64,000 bases of DNA from Panagrolaimus kolymaensis (Eukaryota; Nematoda; Chromadorea; Rhabditida; Panagrolaimidae), in contig JAJQJQ010000040.1 of the NCBI GenBank assembly GCA_028622995.1, positions 248,001-312,000 of the forward strand, in the 5' to 3' direction. Position 1 is the stretch's first letter; the number at the start of each line of letters is the position of its first letter. Positions 1-10,665 of this stretch are shown here, one piece after another. Made by a program: the position numbers and the translations under genes. Below the pieces are notes generated by a model, which saw only the letters and a program-made list of their open reading frames with translations, made no database searches and was not told the DNA's origin.

Positions 1-1702
1 TCTAATTTAAGAACAATCTAAAAACTTAATTTATAAATATCATCGATTAGATTTAACTTACATCCGGCATAGTGTAACGTTCTTCAGGTTTTGCATTCCA
101 CATTCGTTGTGTTACCATTTCTTTGATTTCAGGCGGAGCTGTTGGAGGAAATTCAAGTCGAACACCACTTAAAAGCTACAAAAATAGGCATTGATTGTGA
201 GAAGTTATAAAACGAAAACTAACCAAATTCTTAATTTCAGAAGTCTTTTTTCCATCAAATGGTTCAGCTCCATCCGTATAAATTTCCCATAAAAGTACAC
301 CATAACTGAAAACATCACTTGCTCTTGTAAAGGTGAAAGATACCAAACATTCTGGAGCAATCCATTTAACTGGAACACGTTGAGTTGTTGTCATTTTAAA
401 TTCTTTTCCTTCTCTTGAAAGTCCAAAGTCTGAGATTTTTAAGATTCTATTTCTATCATAAAGGCAATTCCGGGCAGCAATGTCTAAAAATCCAAAAAAT
501 GTTATGTATAATCTTTGTAAAAGTATGATTCATTACCTCTATGTATACAATTGCGAGAATGTAAATATTCAATTCTATAAAACCATTAAAATAAAATAAT
601 TAAATCAAATAACAGTTTACCCCCAAGAAGCGCCAGATGCCATGTTATTGAGTTTTTCAGTGTCAGATATTTTTCCAGAGTTTCGAAGATAATCGCTTAA
701 AGCTCCGCCACGAACTAATTCCATTACAATCATTATAGGATCATCGTCCAAAGCCACGCCATAGCTTCTAACAACATTAGGATGCACATAGTTTCTCATC
801 ATTCTTGCTTCTCTCATAATTTCTAAAAATTAAAGTAATGAAACTAAATTGCAACATAATCTCACCATTGATTCCATCCTTGGTTAAAGCAGCAACTCGA
901 GCCGATTTTACAGCAACGTCGATTCTATGATGTTTTTGTTTCATTTTTCCTAAAATTTTATTTAACAGTCATAATTAGATTTTATGTAAAAAAAATATTA
1001 CCGCGGAAAACTTCACCAAATACGCCAGCACCAAGTTTTCTTGAAAGTTCGATATCCGAATGACGAAGCTCCCACTTTTGTCTTCCAATTGGATTTAACA
1101 ATACCGTATCTCCAACAGTAGGGGATACAGGCTTTCCACTTCGAACGAAATGATCAATTAAATCTTGAATCAAATCAAAGCGAGGCGAATCTTCAACTTG
1201 ATATTTTCCCATGTATTTTCGAACCACGATATGCCTCAACTAAAAATACATAATAACATAAAAGATAGTCGAAATAAAATAATAATAATAATAACATACT
1301 CCAATCAATGAATCAAGGTTTTTATCAACAAGAACCGATATGATTATCTGTCTATCATTATCATGTGCACGAGGCTGACTAACACGTAAGAGAAAATCCC
1401 CATTTTCTCGAAGTAAAAATTTTACATCTTCCTAAAAATTATTTTGATGTATTCGCCGCAATTTTTCAAAATCAAAAAAACCATACCCTTGGAAGCAGAC
1501 CATGATAATAGCGTTCATGAACCAAAGTTGGTGAAACTGCAGCTGCTGTCGTTGTTGGTGTTCCTATTGTAGTATTTGTTAGCGCAACTAAATCAGTAGT
1601 TCCCATAGATGTTGTTGTAGTCGTCGTGATTGTCGTTGTTGTTCCAACATCTTCAGTTCGATTTGCAGCTGCATCATCGTGTCCATCATTTCCTTCTTCC
1701 AT
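1..1702 (-). CDS. FER/FPS-like SH2 + tyrosine kinase, C-terminus off left edge
   Basis: Non-receptor tyrosine kinase that would phosphorylate tyrosines on proteins recruited through its SH2 domain. The chosen ATG (1702) begins MEEGNDG, followed by a Thr-rich low-complexity leader. The SH2 domain starts at YYHGLLPR and continues in the next exon with GDFLLRVS, the FLVRES-like strand with its phosphotyrosine-binding Arg. The kinase domain follows, with glycine loop LGAGVFGEVF, Lys in VAVK, HRDIAARN (split by a 50-nt intron at HR/D), DFGLSR and PVKWIAPE. The last exon visible ends in the C-lobe. About seven exons are seen. The SH2-kinase layout without an F-BAR region matches the expanded nematode FER-like kinases (family knowledge). 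The exact paralogue cannot be assigned. It lies about 365 bp downstream of the Tra2 gene on the same strand, so it could be a downstream operon gene (inference). Confidence 0.88.
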
Positions 1703-2067
1703 TTTTTGCGTCAATTTTCAAAATGAAAAAATAGTATGAATGAAAAGTAAATGTAAGCTAAAGAATAAAATCCAAACATAGTTAATCAAAACAAAGAAAA
1801 TTAGAATAAACCGACGAAAATGAAGAAAATTAAGGAATTAGCGAGAAAACTTTCTGGGCGGGATCGTTTGCAACCATATTTAAAACCGTAATGCTTGAAT
1901 GGCGCAATTAATGCTAACGTTAAGCCTTCTTTAAAAAAGACGTGCTTATTAGAGACTAAATATTATGAAAGAAATTTTATTTTTACCAAAATGCATAGGC
2001 TAATAATATAAAAACAAAAATAAGACAATGCAAATAAAGACAATAAAAAAGGTGAAATAAATGCTGT

Positions 2068-3183
2068 TTATGGACTTCGTGAATAACGAAGAGGTGAACG
2101 TCTACTACCACCAGTTTGAACAGGAGAGCGATTACGAGGTGGAGGAGTGCGACGACGTTGAATAGCGAAATCAACACGAACTTTCATTCCATCAATAATT
2201 GTATCAGCAACCTTTTCAAGAGCCTGTAAACCAACATAAGTTAACGTTAGTAAAGGAAATAATATAATAAAAGAAACATACTCGAGTAGCATCAGAACGA
2301 TCTTCAAAATTAATAAAGCCAAAACCACGTGAACGACCAGTTGAATGATCCAAAATAATTTTAACAGAATCAATACGACCATAACGTTCAAAAATGTCAC
2401 GTAAGTCACTTTCTTTTGTATTCATAGACATTCCAAAAATTCCAAGACAATTTGAAGGACGTGGATTTTCTCGAGCTTCATTGAAACGTCCACGGCGAGA
2501 TCCTGGACCATCAAAACGTCCTCGGCCTGAATCACGATACCTATCACCACGATCATCATTTCTATAGTCAAGACGGCTAAAAAATTAACAGAATAATACC
2601 GAGTATAAAATTAATAACAAAAAAAATGCATAACAAGTACATAAAGTTGATACAAGTTACCGTTTATAAAATATAATAGTCAATACTAGTTTAAAACCCA
2701 AAAAGGAGTCAACTTTTAAACTTTGCTATGCATTGAATAAAAAAAAACACACGCACAAATGAAGTTTTCTTTGCTTCATCTTCTTCGTTTGGATTCCAAA
2801 AACGTTTGAATACTTTCTCTCCACTTTTGACATTCATTTTTACCACTATGAGCTTCGCGAAATGCGTTTTTGAAGTTAATAAAAGGAAAATACTTCTTGG
2901 TTTTTGATTTTGAAACTTTTTTTGCGACAGTCGTTTTGCTTTCCTAATCTTCCTTTTTTGGCTAATATATTAATATTCTTTCATCATTGATAGCAATCTT
3001 TAGGACATGAAAATATATGTACTTTCAGTGTTCAACTATATGAGAACAGCATAATTATTTTGTTTTAAGTTGAATTGAAATTTACCTGCGTTCATACCGT
3101 GGAGGCGAGCGACGATCATAATCACGAGATTTTCTTGGTGACGGACTTCGAGATCGAGAACAAGAACGCGATCTGGATTTCAT
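2068..3183 (-). CDS. rsp-8: Transformer-2-like RS/RRM splicing factor
   Basis: Splicing activator that binds purine-rich exonic enhancers in the nucleus. Exon 1 (ATG at 3183) encodes an Arg/Ser-rich start (MKSRSRSCSRSRSPSP). Exon 2 carries more RG/RD sequence and then one RRM with RNP2 CLGIFGM and RNP1 RSRGFGFINF. A third exon completes the RRM (VRVDFAIQRRRTPPP) and a short C-terminal RS tail. The RS1-RRM-RS2 order and the linker after the RRM are typical of Tra2; the C. elegans counterpart is rsp-8. The first intron (2581-3085) is about 500 nt, ten times the local norm, and may hold a poison exon (see findings). A consensus acceptor TTTTCAG lies five bases before the ATG, fitting a trans-splice site. 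Confidence 0.88.
2844..2961 (-). other. Candidate cassette (poison) exon in Tra2 intron 1
   Basis: On the minus strand an acceptor ATTAG at 2962-2963 precedes a 118-nt A/G-rich stretch that ends at a GTAAAA donor at 2843. Read from exon 1 it stays open for 40 codons. It shifts exon 2 so that the third codon there is TGA. Length not divisible by three, purine richness and a stop immediately downstream fit a poison exon. No transcript evidence is available, so this is inference. Confidence 0.35.
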
Positions 3184-3187
3184 GATT

Positions 3188-3190
3188 TCT
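3188..3190 (-). promoter_or_regulatory. Candidate trans-splice acceptor upstream of the Tra2 gene
   Basis: The minus strand reads TTTTATTTTCAG directly before AAATC-ATG, a strong nematode 3' splice site with no exon visible just upstream. It could accept a spliced leader, or join a 5' UTR intron. Confidence 0.4.
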
Positions 3191-3715
3191 GAAAATAAAA
3201 AAGTTTTTAGTCGAAAGTTAAAATAAAGAACAGCGGCGGAGCTAAAAAGAAGAAAGAAAGCTTCAAAAAAGTGAAGTCTAAAAAACGAATGAATGTCATA
3301 AAATTCGTGTTGGGAGCCTTTTTAATAGGGGAATGGAAACAAATTAGTGGAGAAAATGTCCACTGTAATGAATGCACTAGAAGCTCCGCCGGCCTTCGGC
3401 CAGCGATGTAATTTGTTTCATTGCAATATAAAAAATGAGTTTTTAATTTTTCATGGTCCTGGACAATTAATTTCAAAATTAACGATATTTTTAAACGAAA
3501 CGAAAGCGTGCGAACTACTATAGAATCTTGTATTATATTTGAACTCTTTAATGTCAAAAATTTTAAGGTTCCTTTGATCTTTTCATTGTTATTGGGTTCT
3601 TGGATCTTTTCCTTGCAATTGGGGCTTTGGATATATTTTTTGTTATTGGATCATTGGATAACAACAATCGCTTCCTCAAAAAACAAACGACCGCTCGTCA
3701 CCGCTTTCTTTTTAT

Positions 3716-3851
3716 GAAATGCAAACGCGTTTTCTTTCCTTGCGCACATTCTTTTTTAATGCAAATTTTTTTTCATTTTCTTTACAATTTTCCCATGATC
3801 GATTTCCGAGTGAGTACGAACGAACGCACAATGAAAATTACTAGGAAGGAC
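3716..3851 (+). repeat. Diverged direct repeat, copy A
   Basis: Shares order and wording with 4168-4298: an ATGCAAATTT block, a TTCATT...TTTCCCATGA block, and an almost identical 3' core AATGAAAATTACTAGGAAGGA. Spacing differs slightly between the copies. Confidence 0.6.
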
Positions 3852-3861
3852 TAGGCGCTAC

Positions 3862-3878
3862 GCGGACCTTCGGTCCGC
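3862..3878. repeat. Short perfect GC hairpin
   Basis: A 7-bp perfect stem GCGGACC/GGTCCGC closes a TTC loop in otherwise AT-rich DNA. A shorter relative, GGCC-TTC-GGCC, lies at 3391-3401. Confidence 0.5.
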
Positions 3879-4167
3879 CATGAAGCCTGATTTATGTAAA
3901 TTATAACGAAAATTTTGTCATTAATTATTTGATCTTTACTCTGGAAGATAAGATCGCCATCTCCGCAACATCGCAGGCTAATTTACTTCTTTAAGGTCCT
4001 CTAAGTTTGTTCTAAATTGCACCTAACAATTCCTATAGCATACTAATCAATTGCAAACGATTTCTCAGCTTTCTCTCAATTTGGATCCTATAAAACAAAT
4101 TTCAAAGACCCCCTATTGTTAATTGCTCCTCCAAGTTAACCACCTCTCATTACCGAGTCATTTTCAT

Positions 4168-4298
4168 GCATTGCAAACCAAAATTTCCTTCCTGGCACTT
4201 TCCATTCACATTTATGCAAATTTATTCATTCTTTTCAACTTTCCCATGAAACATTTCCAGGTGACGAAATAACGAACAATGAAAATTACTAGGAAGGA
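4168..4298 (+). repeat. Diverged direct repeat, copy B
   Basis: Second copy of the unit at 3716-3851. It ends in the same AATGAAAATTACTAGGAAGGA core but lacks the GC hairpin that follows copy A. Confidence 0.6.
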
Positions 4299-4599
4299 TT
4301 ACAATAAGATAATTGCTTAAGGATTTATAGTTATTTTCATGTAAAGTCTAAATTTAAAATATTGACATGGACACATAACTTTACATTTTCGCGAACAACA
4401 CGGCACACATAATAAATAATAAACTACTGAGAAAAAATTTCCTTTAAAATAGCAAGGCAGACTAAATTTAAAAATTTCTGAAGTGTCTATTTCTGTTTGC
4501 AAGCAGCTATCCCTTTCATTTAAAAAAAAATTTATTCATAAAATTACAACTTTTATAAAATAAACACCCGTTTAATTAACAAGATATCGTCTCACATAA

Positions 4600-5046
4600 T
4601 TAAATATCAACAATAACATAAATGTGCACTCTTCCATTGATATTATCATGAATTTGCATTGTAGAATAGGTGATTGCTTTCACTGCAGTTCCAGGTGGAT
4701 GTTTTTCTTTGTCAAATGATTCACCCCATGCACGAATTTTCACTTCAAATTTCTCAGCATCATAATCCACAACTTCAACTTTGCGTCCAATAAAAAATGG
4801 TTCAGTGTCGAAAAGATAAAGACATTCTTCGAGCAGTGAATGAATCATAGATTCGCGATCATGGCCATTTCCTTTGATATCCATTGAATATTCACAATCC
4901 ACAGTTTCGAGATGATCCGAAGTATGGTATCCATAAAATGAAATCACCAGTTGTTCCAAAGCTTTGGGAAACGTTGAACTCCAAGAATGAAGTTGAACAT
5001 CCGCAGTATGATCGAGATATTCAAAACCTTCCTCTGGTTCTGTCAT
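4600..5046 (-). CDS. Archease, cofactor of the RtcB tRNA ligase
   Basis: A single-exon 148-residue protein. Archease primes the RtcB-type RNA ligase for repeated rounds of guanylylation, so it acts in tRNA splicing and in ligation of xbp-1-type mRNA (family knowledge). The sequence shows the family signature YLDHTADVQLHSW near residues 10-22, with the conserved Asp of DHTADV, and the C-terminal hallmark KAITYSTMQIH followed by a short beta strand ending VIVDI. The length is normal for the family. The ATG at 5046 opens the MTEPEEGFEYLDHTAD start expected for eukaryotic archeases. It begins 146 bp after the CDK11 stop on the same strand, which fits a nematode operon. Confidence 0.93.
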   Translation of the reverse strand: MTEPEEGFEYLDHTADVQLHSWSSTFPKALEQLVISFYGYHTSDHLETVDCEYSMDIKGNGHDRESMIHSLLEECLYLFDTEPFFIGRKVEVVDYDAEKFEVKIRAWGESFDKEKHPPGTAVKAITYSTMQIHDNINGRVHIYVIVDI

Positions 5047-5192
5047 ACTTAAAAAAACAGAAATTAAAAAAGGATTGCTTTAAAACACTCAATAAAATTC
5101 CGCAAAGACGGCTTTCATGAAAAGCAAAGGAGATATTCAAATAACCCGTTTTAATCACACAACAAAAAAAAAACAAAACAATAAAACATAAA

Positions 5193-7440
5193 TTAAAGTT
5201 TCAGATTAAATGGTCCTTGGACTTTTTTCATTTTTCTTGGATCAATTTTCAATTGTTCATATAGTTGTTTTGTTTCATCATTCAGTTCGATAACAGGCTC
5301 TGGTTCAGGTGGTGGAGGAGCTTTGGATGGTGGAGGAACTTTACCCTTTTCAGATTTTGCTGGCCATGTTGGGAATAAATCTGGTGGAGTTGGTAAAGGG
5401 TTCTCAAGGAACCATTCAGATTTCATAGCTACATCAGCGGAGGCACGTTTATCAGGATCATAAATGAAGAAACTGTTAAGCAATCGTAATCCACATTCAC
5501 TAATGACATCTATACCAAATATTTTTCGTAGTTGATTGCAAGGATAGTGTTTGAATTTTAAACTTTTCACAGCAGGTAAGTTAGAATAACCAGGCCATAT
5601 ATCATCAGACGGTGTACCCAATTCCTGGAAGAAAAATTATAATTTGCGATAAAATGCTACCAAACATACATGAAAAATTTTATCAATCTGATCAATTTCT
5701 CCCTTTCCCATAAAAAGGGGCTTCAATCGAATAAATTCAGCCATTATGCAACCAACAGACCACATATCAATAGGAGCGGAATACTTTTTAGTTCCAAGTA
5801 ATAATTCAGGCGATCGATACCATAGTGTTACAACAATCGGTGTATAAGCTTTAAGAGGTTGACCATAAGTACGAGCTAAACCAAAATCACCTATCTAAAA
5901 TTTGTTAAATAATTTAATCTTAAAAAGAATAAAGTAAAACATACCTTGAGAATTCCTTTATGAGAAAGAAGCAAATTTGACGTTTTCAAATCTCTATGAA
6001 GCATCCAATTATCATGCATAAACGAAAGTCCAGAAAGTAATTGCAGAGTTAAAGTTTTAATTTGACCTGTTGTAAATTTTTTTCCTCTTTCGCGTAATTG
6101 ATCGATTAAAGCTTTGAGATCATGCTCGACATATTCCATCACCAAGTAAACCTTATCCATGTGGTTACCAACAACGATTTCCTATAACGTTTACATTAGC
6201 TAACCATACATTTAATTTTTTTAAACCGTTACCTTAACATTAACAACATTTGGACAATCACGACACATTAAAAGAAGATTTACTTCTCTCAAAGATGTCA
6301 CAGGAAATCCATCTCTTTCCCTTTCCAATTTCAATCGTTTCAAAGCACATATATCACCAGTTCTTTTTTCTTGAGCTCGATAAACAATTCCAAAGGTTCC
6401 TTCATCTATTTTGTTTAAACAATTATATTCACTAACACTTCGACATCCATTCAAGCCAGGAAAGTATTTTGGTAATTTACTAATATAATAAATTTGAGTT
6501 CGCTCATCAAGTTTTCGCATTTGTTCTGGAGATAACTAAAAATTTGTTATAAACAACCAAGTCTTTAAGAACTAGAAGGATAAACATACTAAAGCTTTTT
6601 CTTCTTCTGTGAGATCATCCAAAAGGATTTCTTTTATGTCTTCATCAGCATAGTGTCGTTCAGGCTCTAAAAATAGTTTGATAATGACTAGGATTTATAA
6701 ATAAAACACACTTTTTTCATCACTTTCTGCTTCATTCTCAAATGTATGATCAGCGTTCATTGATTCTCCGGAATCTGATTCATGGTTTACAGTTGCATCA
6801 GGAGTACTAGGAGGTGAAATAGGAATAGCGGCATCTTTAAAAGAGTCAGGAGATGAGGAAAGCCCTAAAATAAAAAATAATAACCATGTTACACGAATCA
6901 CAAAGATACCTTCTTCCAATTTTGAAGATTTAGAACTAGAACTTGTGCTTCGTGAGCTTGTACGAGTTATCGAATCCGATCGAGTTCTATCTTCTGGTGA
7001 TTTCGATACATTATCAGCTGTTCCACTCCTTTTGCTCGAATCTCTATCCTTTGAATCATAATTTTCTTCCTTTCGATGAGAATGCTTCCTTCCTTGAGAA
7101 TCCTTGGAATGACGAGAGTGTTTTGGAGATGAATGTTCTTTATGTCGCTTCTCCTGTAAAAAACTAGCTATTTATACCAACAAAAAAAGGAAATTTGAGC
7201 TTACAGGTTGAATGCTGAAATATTCGTCATCTTCATCGTCTTCATTCACTATCTTTCTATCCTTTTCTTCCGCTTGTCGTTTTAATTTTCTTTTCGCAAG
7301 TAAACTTCTACGAAATGATGCTTCCTTTGCTAAAAAAAATAAAGATATAAGTTTCAGAAAAATAAAAGCTAAAATATACCAGATTGATCATCTTCACCTT
7401 CATCAGCGCTAAGTTCCTGCATAATGTCATCTTCTGTCAT
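5193..7440 (-). CDS. cdk-11: CDK11/PITSLRE cyclin-dependent kinase
   Basis: A CMGC kinase that pairs with cyclin L and acts in transcription and pre-mRNA splicing (family knowledge). The N-terminal third is acidic and Lys/Arg/Ser-rich with several exons. The kinase domain starts at [18 protein letters not shown] and continues with ALKRLKLE and PVTSLRE, a one-residue variant of the name motif PITSLRE. It then shows [15 protein letters not shown] and [12 protein letters not shown], so it should be active. The C-terminus has a Pro-rich tail (PPPPEPEP) and ends GPFNLKL. About eight exons are seen. The ATG at 7440 follows an AG dinucleotide directly. Archease lies 146 bp downstream on the same strand, so a shared pre-mRNA is likely. 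Confidence 0.93.
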
Positions 7441-8334
7441 CTTGAGTTAATTATGTAAATGCAATTGATAGAAAAATAAATAAATAATTTCTTCAACAAA
7501 ATAATAAAGATATTTTTAAGGAACAACAGATAAAAGGGTTTGGAAAAAAATTCTTTTATGAAAGATTTCATCAACCCATTTTCGTTGTCAGAGAAGTTGA
7601 GTCAATGAAAAAGTAAAGTTTGGGCGAAACACATAAATTCTGAATGCTTGCTTTGTATTTTATTTTAAAATTAATTCTGATTTATAATAACATTCTTTAA
7701 TTATGTTAAAGCAGATAAGAAGAAAAATATTTAAAGATTAGGATTCGTTCATAAATTTTTTATTTTGAGCTGACACTGCGATAAACATTTGACAATTAAT
7801 GAAAACTACTGTATCCTTTATTAATATGTAATAATATCAAACAAACAAAAAACAATAAATGTATTGGTTGATTTATTCCTAACATTATATGTATTTTATT
7901 AATGTATTTTGTTGTTATAAAAAAAACACATAAAATAACATAAGCAAAGATATTTACAACCATGTTTATGTAAATGAAGGTGCAGCTTTTCTCCTGCAAA
8001 CTATATGTGTGCTGTTTAATCATCAACATGAAAGCGATTTTTTAATGTAAAATAAAAAATATTATAACTTTTTCTTCTTCAAAGAATTGCGATTTAATTT
8101 TCGAAATAAAGATTTTTATCTCGTTTGAGTCAAAGAGACAAGTCTCTTAAGATTTGAATCTTTCAACAACTTTCACTTTAACCGATTTTTCTTTATTTTT
8201 GTGCGTTAATTTATTTGATATTTTTTTGCAGAATTTTTCGAAGACAAGAATATTGCTTTAAAGGATTTTACATAAGTAATATTGTATTTTATTATCTTTT
8301 ATTTCGGTAATTTTATTTAGTTAAAAAAATTTTT
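7441..8334. other. Divergent intergenic region between CDK11 and the glycosyltransferase gene
   Basis: About 900 bp of AT-rich sequence between two divergent genes. The only open frames are short and Phe/Ile/Leu-rich, as expected by chance at this base composition. It should contain both promoters, but I see no specific motif to name. Confidence 0.6.
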
Positions 8335-9807
8335 ATGAGAAATTATTTTTGCTACCGTAAACTTTCAATTTCTTTTGTATTTTTATTGATTATTGTTTAT
8401 GGATATTATTTCTTAAGTGATTTATTTTCTCCTCAATGGTCACGATTAGAATGGTATCCCAATGTTCAAATATGGCATCGTGATAGTACATCCCAAAAAT
8501 ATTGTGTTTGGTTTAATTTTACTAAAGCTTCTTTGAAAGTAACAAAAAATAATTCAATTTCTTTATGCACTCATGGATCAATAGGTTTTACTTTTTTTAA
8601 AGCTTGCCAAAAATATAAAATGTTATTATTTTAGGATATTCTCATTTTGTTCTTGATTATGTATGGAAAATGTTACTATTTGAGATTATAAAAAGTCATA
8701 AAAAGTGTTTTTTTTAGATCAACAATTGGAAAAGCCAAATTTCTGTTTCACTTTTAATCGATAAAAATGGATTTATAGCTTTAGCAGCTTATAAAAAACT
8801 CTTCCATTGCATTCCATTAATGAATGAACTTGTCACAACTCATATTGTTTGGAAAGAATCAAGCTCCTCACCATGTAATTCAGAATTTATTGCTCAAAAT
8901 TTTACATCAATACCGAATAATTTGCTTCCAAAAAATTGTGATATTGAAGCTCATAAAATTTTACTCAAGCATTCCTTAAGTTATCCATATCCACCAAACA
9001 CCATGCGTAATCACTTCACAAAGATAGTTATGTAGTTATAACTGAAAATAAATGTTTCAGGAAATATTGCTCGATTTGGTGCTGCCACAAATTTACATTT
9101 GATTGCTGATATTGAAAATCATTTTTCCGACGATGCCGCATTTTTATTAAAAACCATTGATTTAAACGTAACTAAAAATTTTGCTATTGCAATTCGAAGA
9201 TTTGAGTTTGAGTTTAATGAAAAAATCCCCAAAAATCCTCAAATTTTAAAAGAGTTGATGGATGAAGAAAAGTACTGCAGCCTCATTTTTAAAAACGAAT
9301 TTGTCAAAACATTTATTTTAGAGCAATACAATTTCATTATTATTCAGCTGGACGAGCTCATTTAATACCAAATTTGGATAATTGGTTGAATTATTCTTTA
9401 AATCCTTTAAATTTTGTAAAGATCGATCCGCTGGATTATTTGTGAGTCCTAATTTAAATCTCAAATTTGAATAATATTTTTTTAGAGGCTATGCATGGGA
9501 ACCACAATTGATTGTTCTCGCATCACATCCATATCATTTTGAGGGATTTCCTATTAGATTTACTGATCAACAAGCCCTTCCATATGAATTATGCCGGGCT
9601 AATGTTTCATTTGGAATTGTTACTCATGTTTTTAGTTTTCACCAAGGAATTAAAAGAAATACCTCAGAAATTGAAAGCATTCAAAGAGAAATCGATGCTC
9701 CTAAAGGTGAAGTGATTTCAGAAATGTTTTTAAATTACCTCAATGGCAAATATCCTGGTACCAAGAAGGATAAATGTGGAAGATGGAGAGGCATTAAAAT
9801 GACATAA
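8335..9807 (+). CDS. GT49-type glycosyltransferase, B4GAT1/BGNT-1-like
   Basis: A Golgi type II membrane enzyme of the family that holds beta-1,4-glucuronyltransferase 1 (formerly called B3GNT1) and the C. elegans bgnt-1 genes. My splice model is 8335-8584, 8635-8660, 8718-9006, 9061-9271, 9322-9441 and 9486-9807, giving 405 residues in frame throughout. An N-terminal cytoplasmic stub and signal anchor (residues about 11-29) precede a stem. Family blocks are SLCTHGSIGYSHF, YPYPPNTMRNIARFG, the acidic LIADIEN block in the DxD position, and FGIVTHVFSFHQGIK near the end. The metal-binding motif reads DIE rather than a plain DxD. Whether it makes a glucuronyl or N-acetylglucosaminyl linkage cannot be told. 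Exon 2 is a 26-nt micro-exon. Confidence 0.75.
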
Positions 9808-10294
9808 CATTTTTTTATTTGTGTTTTAAAAAATGAAAAGAATAAAATACTTTGTTTTTAGTTTTTAACGAATGACAGAAATTTTTTCATTATTTTTTTT
9901 GGTGGAAAACATAGTTCTCTTGGTCTCTTCTTAACCTTTGATGCAGAGAGACATCTTAGAATTTTTGTTAAATAATCCACTTTTGGGCATAAGAATGAAT
10001 GTGATGGTTTGTAAACTAACCATGAAAATTTTGTCGAAACCTTCTGGTAAAAAGAAGGAGCGTATTATCGGTAGCTAGCTATTAAGTCGAATGTCTCTAT
10101 AAGCTTTTTTTGATTCCAAGAGGAAATAGCATTTCTTACTTTTTAGCACCCTCAAAGCCATGGTAGATATAATGCTATCGGGATTAAATCAAGCTTGAAT
10201 ATTGAAGTATTAGGAGTTTTATCAAAAATTTTAGGAAATCTTTATAAAAAATTGAAGTGAGTTTTATTATGCAAAATTAAACCTAAAAAAGGAT
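9808..10294. other. Intergenic, nothing recognised
   Basis: AT-rich 3' flank of the glycosyltransferase gene up to the tRNA-Val. An AATAAA-like signal lies near 9841. No coding or structured element is supported. Confidence 0.5.
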
Positions 10295-10367
10295 TGATCT
10301 CGGTGAGGTTCGAACTCACGACCTTCTGCGTGTGAAGCAGACGTGATAACCACTACACTACGAGACC
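10295..10367 (-). tRNA. tRNA-Val (CAC)
   Basis: A complete 73-nt cloverleaf without intron. The acceptor stem GGTCTCG pairs with CGAGATC (one G-U), with discriminator A. The D arm is TAGTGTAGTGGTTATCAC. The anticodon stem TCTGC/GCAGA holds loop TTCACAC, anticodon CAC, decoding GTG (Val). The T arm contains GAGTTCGAACCTC, a normal B box. No CCA is encoded, as expected in a nuclear gene. Confidence 0.96.
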
Positions 10368-10665
10368 GACATAGATTTAATCGAACTAATGCGCAATTTT
10401 TTGACACCTAAGATGTCGTCTTGCAGTTGACTGAAAAAAAAATTTCATAGATTTTGTAGTTCGTGGGTCTAGTTTCTTTATATTATGACTACAACAAAAA
10501 AAAAAATGAAACGAGACAATAAAGTGAATGAAATATAAGAAAGTTAAAGAAAATAAATGAAAATGCAAATTTACATTAATACAAAAAACAAAGCGCTAAA
10601 ATGCCAAAGAAAATGAACGCGTTTTTTGACGAATCAAAACTCATTTAAAAATTTGATAAACAAAC

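Larger units (their letters stand above)
3191..4599. other. Intergenic region with diverged repeats, no supported gene
   Basis: Between the Tra2 start and the archease stop I find no ORF with recognisable protein content. The region holds a diverged direct repeat of about 130 bp (3716-3851 and 4168-4298), two GC-rich hairpins, and three imperfect copies of a roughly 30-bp unit near 3584-3661. The first part must include the promoter or leader region of the Tra2 gene. Confidence 0.6.

Noticed and set aside
3207..3557. 116-codon minus-strand open frame upstream of the Tra2 gene
   Set aside because: Low-complexity Phe/Leu content, passes through the GC hairpin repeat, no start context or homology I can see.
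3584..3661. Three imperfect copies of a roughly 30-bp unit
   Set aside because: Too short and too diverged to claim more than a weak minisatellite; not coding as far as I can tell.
7796..8029. 77-codon minus-strand open frame between CDK11 and the glycosyltransferase gene
   Set aside because: Hydrophobic residue bias of AT-rich non-coding DNA; no splice partners or family signature.
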